Below, piece after piece: positions 33,924 through 42,700 of a DNA stretch of 64,000 nt. Numbering within the stretch: position 1 is the first letter of the stretch; each line of letters opens with the position of its first letter. The notes under the pieces were generated by a model. That model did no database searches, was not told the DNA's origin, and worked only from the letters and a program-made list of their open reading frames with translations. The DNA is from JANOXC01 sp031418215 (GTDB taxonomy: Bacteria > Bacteroidota > Bacteroidia > AKYH767-A > OLB10): NCBI GenBank assembly GCA_031418215.1, contig JANOXC010000070.1, positions 1-64,000 of the forward strand. The letters are read 5' to 3'. A program made the position numbers and the translations under genes.

Positions 33924-35725
33924 GCACTTCAGAAGATTCGTTAAAACAATTAATCTCTATGCTCCCCGGCAACCCGGGAGTTTATCAGTATTTTGACAAA
34001 GAGGACAAATTATTATATATAGGAAAAGCTAAAAATTTAAAAAAGCGTGTTACCAGTTACTTTACGAAAACACTACAGAGCGCCAAAACTGCAAGAATGG
34101 TTAAGCAGATTGCCGACATTAAATATATTGTTGTTGAATCAGAATACGATGCGCTTTTGCTGGAAAACAGCCTTATTAAAAATCATCAGCCAAAATATAA
34201 TGTCAATTTAAAGGACGACAAAACTTTTCCTTGGATCGTGATAAAGAACGAACCTTTTCCCCGTGTTTTCTACACCAGGAAATACATCAAAGATGGTTCA
34301 CAATATTTTGGCCCTTATGCATCTGTCACAATGATGCATACTTTGCTCGACCTGATTAAAGAAATATATAAATTGCGCAATTGCACTTTGAATTTAACTA
34401 CAGAAAATATTACAAAGAAAAAATTCAAAGTTTGCCTGGAATATCATATCGGTAATTGCAAAGGCCCTTGCGAAGGATTGCAAAGTAGGGATGATTATGA
34501 TGATTCAATTTCAGGAATCAAGGAAATACTAAAAGGTAATATTAACAGTGTGATTCAGCCTTTGGAAATTCAGATGCATCAAGCATCGGCAGCTTTTGAA
34601 TATGAAAAAGCACATTTTTTTAAAGAGAAAATTGAAATCCTTGAACGTTATAAGAGTAAATCTGTAATTGTTAATTCTTCCATTCACAACATCGATGTTT
34701 TTTCATTTATTAATGATGAAGATGCAGCCTTTGTAAATTACATGAAGGTAATGAATGGCTCCATCATTCAATCACAAACTATTGAACTTCGCCGAAAATT
34801 GGAAGAAACACCGGAAGAGCTATTGTCTCTTGCCATTGGTGTTTTTCGTGACCGCTTTCATAGTGAATCAAAAGAAATGCTGGTGCCATTTCTTCCTGAT
34901 GTGGAAATCCCGGGTGTTGAATGTATCATTCCAAAAATTGGCGATAAGAAACATTTGTTAAGCCTTTCCGAAAAAAATGCATTCTATTACCGTAAAGACA
35001 AACTGCAGCAACAAGATTTGGTTAATCCCGAACATCGGATTGAACGATTGATGTTGCAAATGCAAAAAGATCTTCGTCTGCCGGAAAAACCTTACCATAT
35101 CGAATGCTTTGACAACTCTAACTTTCAAGGTGACTTTCCGGTTGCTGCTATGAGTGTATTTAAAAATGGTAGGCCTGCCAAAAGTGATTACCGTCATTTC
35201 AATATTAAAACGGTGGAAGGTCCTGATGATTTTGCATCGATGGAAGAAGTCATTTACAGACGATACAAAAGATTGGTGGAAGAAAATCAACCTATGCCAC
35301 AGCTAATTGTTATTGATGGAGGAAAAGGACAATTATCATCTGCTCTCACCAGTTTGGAAAAATTAAATCTCCGTGGTAAAATCAGCATCATTGGCATTGC
35401 AAAAAAACTGGAAGAAATTTATTATCCCGGTGATTCATTGCCATTGTATCTCGATAAGAAAAGTGAGACGTTAAAAATCATTCAGCAACTACGTGATGAA
35501 GTGCATCGTTTTGGTATTACCCACCACCGTAATAAAAGAAGCAAGGAGACCATTAAAACTGAGTTGCATGATATCAAAGGAATTGGAGAGGCGACAGCAG
35601 AAACGTTATTGAGACATTTTCGTTCCGTAAAAAAAATTAAGGAAAGTACTGTTGAGGAATTGGAAAAGGTTGTTGGACTTTCCAAAGCTAAAATAGTGAT
35701 GGATTATTTTCGCCTACCTGAATAA
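33920..35725 (+). CDS. uvrC: UvrABC excinuclease subunit C
   Basis: 601 residues, full length. The GIY-YIG nuclease domain opens at GVYQY (20-24) and LYIGKAKNLKKR (32-43) with catalytic Arg43. Four cysteines at 155, 172, 180 and 184 have the C-x7-C-x3-C spacing of the Fe-S cluster reported for UvrC. The UVR domain (AAFEYEKAHFFKEKIE) is at about 222-240, the RNase H-like second nuclease domain includes ECFDNSNFQGDFPVAAMSVF near 395, and a helix-hairpin-helix pair ends the protein (IKGIGEATAETLLRHF). It makes both incisions in nucleotide excision repair. Its 4-base overlap with a heptosyltransferase gene is an unusual operon context. Confidence 0.96.
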   Translation: MSTSEDSLKQLISMLPGNPGVYQYFDKEDKLLYIGKAKNLKKRVTSYFTKTLQSAKTARMVKQIADIKYIVVESEYDALLLENSLIKNHQPKYNVNLKDDKTFPWIVIKNEPFPRVFYTRKYIKDGSQYFGPYASVTMMHTLLDLIKEIYKLRNCTLNLTTENITKKKFKVCLEYHIGNCKGPCEGLQSRDDYDDSISGIKEILKGNINSVIQPLEIQMHQASAAFEYEKAHFFKEKIEILERYKSKSVIVNSSIHNIDVFSFINDEDAAFVNYMKVMNGSIIQSQTIELRRKLEETPEELLSLAIGVFRDRFHSESKEMLVPFLPDVEIPGVECIIPKIGDKKHLLSLSEKNAFYYRKDKLQQQDLVNPEHRIERLMLQMQKDLRLPEKPYHIECFDNSNFQGDFPVAAMSVFKNGRPAKSDYRHFNIKTVEGPDDFASMEEVIYRRYKRLVEENQPMPQLIVIDGGKGQLSSALTSLEKLNLRGKISIIGIAKKLEEIYYPGDSLPLYLDKKSETLKIIQQLRDEVHRFGITHHRNKRSKETIKTELHDIKGIGEATAETLLRHFRSVKKIKESTVEELEKVVGLSKAKIVMDYFRLPE

Positions 35726-35787
35726 TTACACTTATAACTCGAGCTTGGATTATATTTCCTTTTCCCTAATAAATATTTTTTTCATAA

Positions 35788-36558
35788 TTAAAATCTAACC
35801 GGTAAATTATACCGCACCAAAACAGGTTTCCCTTTTTGCATTCCCGGTTTCCAGGAAGGCATACTTTTAACTACACGTAAAGCCTCTTGATCACATCCGC
35901 TACCAATACCTCTTACCACATAGGGAAATAAAATTTTTCCCTTACTGCTGATAATAAAGTTTATATATACTCTGCCGTGTATATTTTTAGACTTCGCTGC
36001 TGCTGGAATTTTTACACTATTGGAAAGGTAATCCATCAATGCTGTTTCTCCTCCGGGAAATTGCGGCATTACTTCGGCTACAGTTATTACGCCGCCATTA
36101 GCGACATTTGATTTCGCTTCTTTAGACTTATTGGAAAAAAGTTCATGGTATTTTGCTTTGGGTAATACATCATTATCAATCATCATCGCACCATGACATT
36201 TACTGTCAAGTAATTTAAACGTTGCCGTATCGCCTAATGCAAGTACAGCGCTCCAGTCGCGGCAGGCAGCATTGGTGTCATTCATCACCCAATGAACAAT
36301 ACCACGATTGTAATAAGCTTCTTTATTTCCTTCATCTTTCTTTATGGCCTCATTATAAAAAGATCCTGCGCCGGAAACATTTCCGCTTAACATCATTTCC
36401 GTTCCCTTGTCATTCAGCTCAGGTACCGACCCCTCGCCCATTATTGAACGGATTACAGAATCAGTAGCGGCAGATATCTGTGCGAAGGAATTCTGATGCA
36501 TTGATAAAAGAATAATGACAATAAATAAAGAATTAATTAATAGCTTTTTGTTATTCAT
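35788..36558 (-). CDS. TPR plus TonB C-terminal-domain protein
   Basis: 256 residues. Signal peptide (about 1-26, cleavage near FAQ). Residues about 50-130 form two or three tetratricopeptide-like helices (AGSFYNEAIKKDEGNKEAYY, then NRGIVHWVMNDTNAACRDW). Residues about 165-256 are a TonB C-terminal domain: MPQFPGGETALMDYLSNSVK, GRVYINFIISSKGKI, SMPSWKPGMQKGKPVLVRYN. Bacteroidota have many such TonB-like energy-transducer variants; this one lacks the usual N-terminal membrane anchor, so it may be periplasmic and not a classical TonB. Convergent with uvrC. Confidence 0.85.
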   Translation of the reverse strand: MNNKKLLINSLFIVIILLSMHQNSFAQISAATDSVIRSIMGEGSVPELNDKGTEMMLSGNVSGAGSFYNEAIKKDEGNKEAYYNRGIVHWVMNDTNAACRDWSAVLALGDTATFKLLDSKCHGAMMIDNDVLPKAKYHELFSNKSKEAKSNVANGGVITVAEVMPQFPGGETALMDYLSNSVKIPAAAKSKNIHGRVYINFIISSKGKILFPYVVRGIGSGCDQEALRVVKSMPSWKPGMQKGKPVLVRYNLPVRF

Positions 36559-36751
36559 TAGGCGAAGTTTAAATGTGCAAAACCGACTTTAAAATCTGCA
36601 ATAAATATAAACTATTTCTTTCTCTACCTGTAAAGGTCACGCAAAGTCATGCCTATGGCTGATTTCTGTCATTTATTTTTTTATGATTTTACAGAACCTT
36701 TACGAGTATATTATCGTTTAAATAGTAAATATTAACCTGAAATTAAACAAA

Positions 36752-38119
36752 ATGAAAAATCGACTACGCTCTTTAATCTTTTTATTACTGTGCTTAACTG
36801 CCACAGTAAAAGCACAATTGGTTAATGGCAATTTTGAAAACTGGAGTACAACACTATACAGTGACCCGCAAGGCTGGGGGACTGCAAATCAGGATGCCAT
36901 CAGCAAGTTTGGTATTGTACCGGTTACACGAGTAAACGGTGTTACCGGTTCTGCTATTCGATTAGAAACCTTTTTCGTAGGGCCTCAATTCGTCGAAGCT
37001 TATTTCACCAATGGTGACCCATTTAACGGTACCGGCGGAATTCCATGCGGACAACAGCCTACTGCTATAGCAGGGTCTTACCGGTATAATGTTCAAACTG
37101 GTGATACTGCACTTATTTTGGCAGTGTTTGTGAAGAATGGCGCAATATTCAGTTCAAACATTTTCCCAATCACAGGGATGCAAAATAATTTTACTGCTTT
37201 CTCCTTCCCATTATCATTGGGCCAGATTCCGGATACCGTTATCCTTGCAGCTACATCAAGTAATCTGTTAAGTGGTAATGGAATTCAGGCAGGCAGTTTT
37301 CTTGAATTAGATAACCTTGCATTTACAGGTACAACTGTTACGATTCCCAATGGTGGATTTGATAACTGGGTAAGTGCTTCTTATAATGTTGCAACAGGAT
37401 GGGAAGCTTATGGTAGTGTTTCCAGAACAGGTGACAGCCAGTCGGGAGTATTTGCAATTCAACTAACTACTGTTGATGAAGGAGGAGGAAACTACAGTCA
37501 GGCAGGTATTACCAATGGACAAAATACGAACAATGGCTCGATTGGAGGTGTGCCTTATACTCAGCAGATAGATACCCTTACCGGTTATTACAAATACATC
37601 GTACCAGGAAGCGATAGTGCAAACTTTGGCGTATCGCTCTCTGCCAATGGCGTTAATGTTGGCGGAAGTTTTATGTTTTTAACAGCAACTCCTGTATATA
37701 CTTATTTTGAGATGCCCCTCTTTGCAGGGATGACCCCCGATACACTTCGTATCAATGCTAACTCTTCTAACTGGCCAATGACGGCTTTATCGGTGGGAAG
37801 CACTTTATATATAGATAACCTGATGTTAAAATCACAAGGAACAACAGGAATCAGTATTTTTAACAGGAAGAATAATTCTGAAACTTTTGTTTATCCTAAT
37901 CCTGTTGGTGATGTTGCTGCTATTAATTTGCCACAGGCCATACAAGGTCAGGTCCGCCTTGTTGTTTATGATGTCTCAGGACGATTGATGCAAGAAGAGT
38001 ATTATCAAAATTCAGGACTTCAGTTGCCATTGAATACAGCAACTCTGAATCCCGGAATGTATTTCTTTGAAGTTTCGAGTGAAAACCTTAAAATTCAAAA
38101 TAAATTTGTGAAGCGGTAA
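36752..38119 (+). CDS. T9SS-exported protein with two carbohydrate-binding-like beta domains
   Basis: 455 residues. Signal peptide cleaved near VKAQ (22). Two related domains follow, each opening with a NGxFxNW pattern (LVNGNFENW near 24; IPNGGFDNW near 203) and containing a GYYKY or GSYRY strand and a FVSxLELDNLAF-type strand at the end. This resembles the PCMD/CBM-like jelly-roll domains of surface proteins. A T9SS type A C-terminal domain covers about 375-455 (FVYPNPVGDVAAINLP, GMYFFEVSSEN). Target and function unknown. A strong terminator follows. Confidence 0.82.
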   Translation: MKNRLRSLIFLLLCLTATVKAQLVNGNFENWSTTLYSDPQGWGTANQDAISKFGIVPVTRVNGVTGSAIRLETFFVGPQFVEAYFTNGDPFNGTGGIPCGQQPTAIAGSYRYNVQTGDTALILAVFVKNGAIFSSNIFPITGMQNNFTAFSFPLSLGQIPDTVILAATSSNLLSGNGIQAGSFLELDNLAFTGTTVTIPNGGFDNWVSASYNVATGWEAYGSVSRTGDSQSGVFAIQLTTVDEGGGNYSQAGITNGQNTNNGSIGGVPYTQQIDTLTGYYKYIVPGSDSANFGVSLSANGVNVGGSFMFLTATPVYTYFEMPLFAGMTPDTLRINANSSNWPMTALSVGSTLYIDNLMLKSQGTTGISIFNRKNNSETFVYPNPVGDVAAINLPQAIQGQVRLVVYDVSGRLMQEEYYQNSGLQLPLNTATLNPGMYFFEVSSENLKIQNKFVKR

Positions 38120-38141
38120 AAACCCTTTCAATATTTAAATG

Positions 38142-38177
38142 AACCCTGTCTGAACAATATTTCAGCAGGGGTTTTTT
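38142..38177 (+). terminator. Intrinsic terminator after the jelly-roll T9SS protein gene
   Basis: Left arm AACCCTGTCTGAA (38142-38154) and right arm TTCAGCAGGGGTT (38161-38173) pair as a 12-base stem with two single-base bulges and a 6-base loop, followed by TTTTTT at 38172-38177. Confidence 0.85.
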
Positions 38178-38278
38178 ATATTAATAAGGGAATAATTTCA
38201 GACTGTAATTGTCTGCAATAAATCAAATCATGCTTTAAACCTTGATATTACCTGTTTGAAACATGGAAGTTCAACCAC

Positions 38279-38734
38279 CTAAGTAATTGCTTCAAGCTGA
38301 TACTGAACACCATTTATTTCTGCTATATCTTTTGTTTGAAGTCCTAAAAGCTGCTTCCCCAAGGGTGATTGAGGAGAAAGTACAACTACAATTATATTGT
38401 CGATTACCACCTTCCCGACAGCAACACTTAAAAACAAAAAACCTTTATCTGTTTTAACAAGGCTCCCTTTTATTACTTTGTTTGACTGAGTATCGATATT
38501 TATCTGCTGCAACAACTCCAACTGCATGTTAGTTTCGGCTAATTGCCTATTGATTTTCTCCTGCTCCAGTTGAGCCATGGCCCTGGCCGTCTCGTGTTTA
38601 TCTCCTGCTGAACTCTTGGAATCATTCTCAATGCCAACAGTCAATTCATGCAATGATGCGTTGTATTCTTTTACCTTTTGCTGCAGTAATTGTATACATG
38701 TATCATAAATTTTTTTCTTGAAAAGCATGCGCAT
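38279..38734 (-). CDS. GreA/GreB-like C-terminal-domain protein
   Basis: 151 residues. An N-terminal helical segment with KSSAGDKHETARAMAQLEQE, the motif of the Gre coiled-coil tip region, leads into an FKBP-like C-terminal domain: KGSLVKTDKGFLFLSVAVGK, VVVLSPQSPLGKQLLGLQTK. Full GreA is about 158 residues with a long two-helix coiled coil carrying acidic tip residues; here the tip is different. Relatives are frequently misannotated as 3-oxoacyl-ACP synthase. It may bind RNA polymerase in the secondary channel. Minus strand, downstream of the CpcT/CpeT homologue with a 44-base gap. Confidence 0.78.
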   Translation of the reverse strand: MRMLFKKKIYDTCIQLLQQKVKEYNASLHELTVGIENDSKSSAGDKHETARAMAQLEQEKINRQLAETNMQLELLQQINIDTQSNKVIKGSLVKTDKGFLFLSVAVGKVVIDNIIVVVLSPQSPLGKQLLGLQTKDIAEINGVQYQLEAIT

Positions 38735-38778
38735 TGTTTTGAAAAAAATTAAATTATTATGTCTTTAAAAAATTAACA

Positions 38779-39393
38779 TCAATGGCCTTTTACTTTAATA
38801 AAATCATAACCGCCATTTTCAGCTCCCCATACCTGTTCATCTTTATTGTCAAATCCCCTGTCCCAGCTGTGCAACCCTTTACCGGTTATCGTTACTTCAG
38901 AAGTAGCATAACTTGCCCCACTGCGATCACTTGGGCATTTCTTGCCATCGGTGCTTCCTTCAAAACTCTTTTTATCTTTTCTCCTTAAAATAACAGCGCA
39001 TCCATCACGACTGATCAATGAATCGGGAGTGAGCTTTTCAACAAGGTCTGCATGATGAGTGAATCGCAGTGGATCATTCATTGTAAATACAGCACTTTCA
39101 AAAACACCTACTTTTTCCGTAAGATGATAAACACGTTGACGATAAGGTTTATCAATGTACTTAGCCACCGCCTGTTCAACATAAAACCAATGGCCGTCTT
39201 TTCTATCTTTCCATATTGGAACAATCTGCAAACGAATATCAAAGTAATTAGTATCTTTGATTGACTGTTTTTCACTGCTATACGATCCTTCCATCCACTT
39301 CGCCAAAGTTTGCAGATCATTAGATTGTGAATGGCTGTTAAAGTGTGCAGCAAACAAAACAGGAATAAGTAAAACAAATATTTTATATTTCAT
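38779..39393 (-). CDS. CpcT/CpeT-family (DUF1001) exported protein
   Basis: 204 residues from the ATG at 39393, chosen over the frame's first ATG at 39501 because a signal peptide starts there (MKYKIFVLLIPVLFAAHFNS, then HSQS). The mature protein has the CpeT fold signature: LAKWMEGSYSSEKQS at the start, LQIVPIWKDRKDGHWFYVEQ, RQRVYHLTEK, and the C-terminal CAVILRRKDKKSFEGSTDGK with KCPSD. In cyanobacteria the family attaches bilin chromophores to phycobiliproteins; Bacteroidota have no phycobilisomes, so this member must do something else, possibly binding a tetrapyrrole or other ligand in the periplasm. Confidence 0.82.
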   Translation of the reverse strand: MKYKIFVLLIPVLFAAHFNSHSQSNDLQTLAKWMEGSYSSEKQSIKDTNYFDIRLQIVPIWKDRKDGHWFYVEQAVAKYIDKPYRQRVYHLTEKVGVFESAVFTMNDPLRFTHHADLVEKLTPDSLISRDGCAVILRRKDKKSFEGSTDGKKCPSDRSGASYATSEVTITGKGLHSWDRGFDNKDEQVWGAENGGYDFIKVKGH

Positions 39394-39702
39394 GATAAAC
39401 AACAGTTTGTATTTGGGTAAAGATACAGATTCAAAGCAAAATAATATTGCAACTAATTCCATGTGACACGTTTTTTTTTGCGCTTTTGCTATGTATGGCA
39501 CTAGTTCCTTAAAGCGGTATTACCAAGCAATAATTCATTCCTTTCTCACTAACCCTATGCAGCTTTTTTATTGTCCCAAAATATACTATCCAGTTGCCAA
39601 GTTCCTGATTAGCACAAAATATTTTATTATTTAAACCATTTGTCATACCTTCGTTGAAAGGACCTCAAGGGGTCTTTTTTTATCACCTCCCTATTGGTAA
39701 AG
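39394..39702. other. Intergenic region with a terminator-like hairpin just before a gene
   Basis: 309 bases between divergent genes. It holds no supported coding sequence. A compact terminator hairpin lies at 39657-39681, only 21 bases before the next ATG. Confidence 0.55.
39657..39681 (+). terminator. Terminator-like hairpin in the leader of the phosphoesterase/TIG gene
   Basis: AAAGGACCT (39657-39665) pairs with GGGTCTTTT-type right arm (39670-39678) as 9 base pairs including two G-T pairs around a CAAG tetraloop, followed by an unbroken T-run (39675-39681). No plus-strand gene lies upstream, so it could end a small RNA or act as an attenuator. Confidence 0.6.
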
Positions 39703-42700
39703 ATGAAAAATAGCCTTAAATCAATTGTATTCCTGTTAAGCAGCATTCTTTTGCTGGTACCTGCGCAAAGCATTGCTGTTATTCCCACGCCCGCACATGT
39801 GGTGGTTTTAGTTCTTGAAAATCATGGTTATGGGCAAATCAGAAATGCAGTTGCCGCACCTTACCTTAACAGCCTGGTTGACGATCCATACAGTGCATTA
39901 TTCACACAATCTTTCGGTCTATCACATCCGAGTCAGCCTAATTATTTGCAATTATTTTCCGGAAGCAATCAGGGGATTTTAGATAATGCTCTTCCTGGAA
40001 TTTTACCATTTACTACTGCAAACCTTGGTGCTTCATTGTTGAATAATGCACACACTTTCATTGGTTACTCCGAAGATCTTCCTGCTGCCAGTTACAATGG
40101 AGAGTACTTTGCAAACTATGTAAGAAAACACAATCCCTGGGTGAACTGGCAGGGGGCATCTTTAAATGGCATCCCCGCTTCATCCAATCAACCTTTTACT
40201 GCATTCCCCTCAAACTACAACCTGTTGCCCGATGTATCTTTCGTTGTCCCAAACCTGATGAATGATATGCATGACGGAACAGATCCTTCACGGATTGCAA
40301 CAGGTGATACCTGGGTTCAGCAAAATCTGAATGGATATATTCAATGGGCTAAGATCAATAACAGTTTACTCATCATCACATTTGATGAAGATGATGGTGC
40401 CTCTAATCAGCAGGTGTTTACTTTGTTAATTGGCGACATGGTACAACATGGAACTTATGCTAATGTTATTAATCATTACAATATTTTAAGGATGCTGGAA
40501 GACATGTATGCCTTACCTCATGCAGGAAATGCTTCCACTGCTTCTACGATTGATTATTGTTGGAATAGCTGTTATCAGATTACTCCTTATATTAATCCCG
40601 CCGGTCCTTTAACGGTATGCAATGGGAATTTCATTACCTTAACATCAAGTCCTTCTGCAAGTTATTTGTGGTCAACTGGTGCAACCACTTCCTCCATCTC
40701 TGTTGCATTAACCGGCAATTATACTGTTACAGTTCCTTCGATTAACGGATGCAGCGGCACATCGCTTCCTGTTGTTGTTACTGCTGCCACTGCCCCAACC
40801 AATGCAACATTGTTTACAGAAACAATTGGCTCTGTAGTATCCACAACCTTGATCACCACTCATGAAACAAACAATGGATTTGATAATGATTCTCTGACCA
40901 TGTCGGGCAGCGGTGAAATCAGGAATACTAATGCATCAACCGGCTATGCTGCACAATACCCTGCTGCTTCAGGACTTGGCAATGCGTTTCTAACGAATAC
41001 TGCGGGCAAATATTTTATTATTTCAGGAATTAATACAACTGGATTAAATAACATTCAGTTGTCTTTTGGTGTGTATAAAAACAACTCAACAGGCGTTGGC
41101 GCAGATGGATCAAACTTATCACTTCAAACAAGCACTGATGGCATAACTTACAATAATACACTAACAATACCGGCTTTGCCAACTGGAACAGGTCCCGACA
41201 AATGGTTTTATGTAACAGCTACCGGCACAATACCTGCAGTTCCCAATCTGAGGATTCAGTTTAAACAAAATGGTACAGTAACGCAATATCGAATTGATGA
41301 TATACGACTGCAATATAGTACAGCGCCAACAATTACTGCCAACGGGCCTTTAACATTTTGCCAAGGCGGCAATGTAACACTTACCTCCAGCAGCGCAACA
41401 AATAATTTGTGGAGCAATGGCGCTACCAATCAAAGTATTGTTGTAACAACACCGGGGATTTATTCCGTTGTTGTAAATTGTGCGTCTTCAACTCAGGTTA
41501 CCATAACAACAACAAATTGCACTGCTGCATTAAACCTTAAAGTTTTTTTGGAAGGGTATTATTCAGGCACTAACTCCATGATGCCTGTAGTTGATCCTGT
41601 CAATTTTCCAACAATCTGCGACAGTATAACTGTTGAATTACATGATACTACTGCCGGTCATTCATTGGTTTGTTATAACAAGAATACGATAAACACTAAT
41701 GGAAACGGGATGTTTATATTTCCTGCAACCATATTGAACAATATATATTATGTGGTGATACGTCACCGAAGCACCATTGAAACATGGACTAAAAACCCTG
41801 TATCCTTTTCTTCATCTGTCACCAATCTTGATCTTACAATTCCTGATTCAGCAACGCAGGTCATTCCTGCACCAATATTGAGCAGCATCTCGCCTTCATC
41901 GGCAAATGCAGGTTCATCAGCATTTACTTTAACATTAACCGGAAGTAGTTTTGTAAACAGCTCCGTTGCTCAATGGAATGGTGTTGCGCTTACAACAACT
42001 TACATCAGCAATACGCAACTGACTGCCATTGTCCCTGCAGCTACTGTTTTAAACACGGGATCGGCAAACATTACTGTTTTTAATCCGGCACCGGGTGGTG
42101 GAACTTCGTCTATTCAACTATTTTCTATTAATTATCCTGCTCCTGTCCTGACAGCTATTTCACCCTCTTCAGTCACAGCAGGCTCATCAGGTTTTACAAT
42201 GGTTTTAACAGGAAGTAATTTTTCCAACACTTCTGTTGCACAATGGAATGGTATTTCACTTACTACCAGTTTTGTAAGCAGCTCCCAGCTGAATGCAACC
42301 GTACCGCCAAGCAATGTTGTTAATACAGGTACGACGGCCATTACAGTTTTTACGCCGGCACCAGGTGGTGGTACATCCATAATTAAACCATTTACCATTA
42401 ACAATCCCGCTGCTGTAATGAGTTCCATTTCACCATCAGTTGTTACGGCAGGTGCTGCAACATTTGATATGACTGTAACCGGAAGCAATTTTGTAAATGG
42501 CGCTGTGGTACAATTTAATGGTGTTACACTTTCAACGCAATTTATCAGCAGCACCCAACTCATTGCAACCATTTCTTATACGCTGGTTTTAGTAGGGGGA
42601 ACTGCGTCCATTACTGTTGTTAATCCTTCTCCGGGTGGCGGGACTTCTAATGGATTAACATTGACCATTAATTTTACGGTTCCTGTCCTGAGTTCCATTT

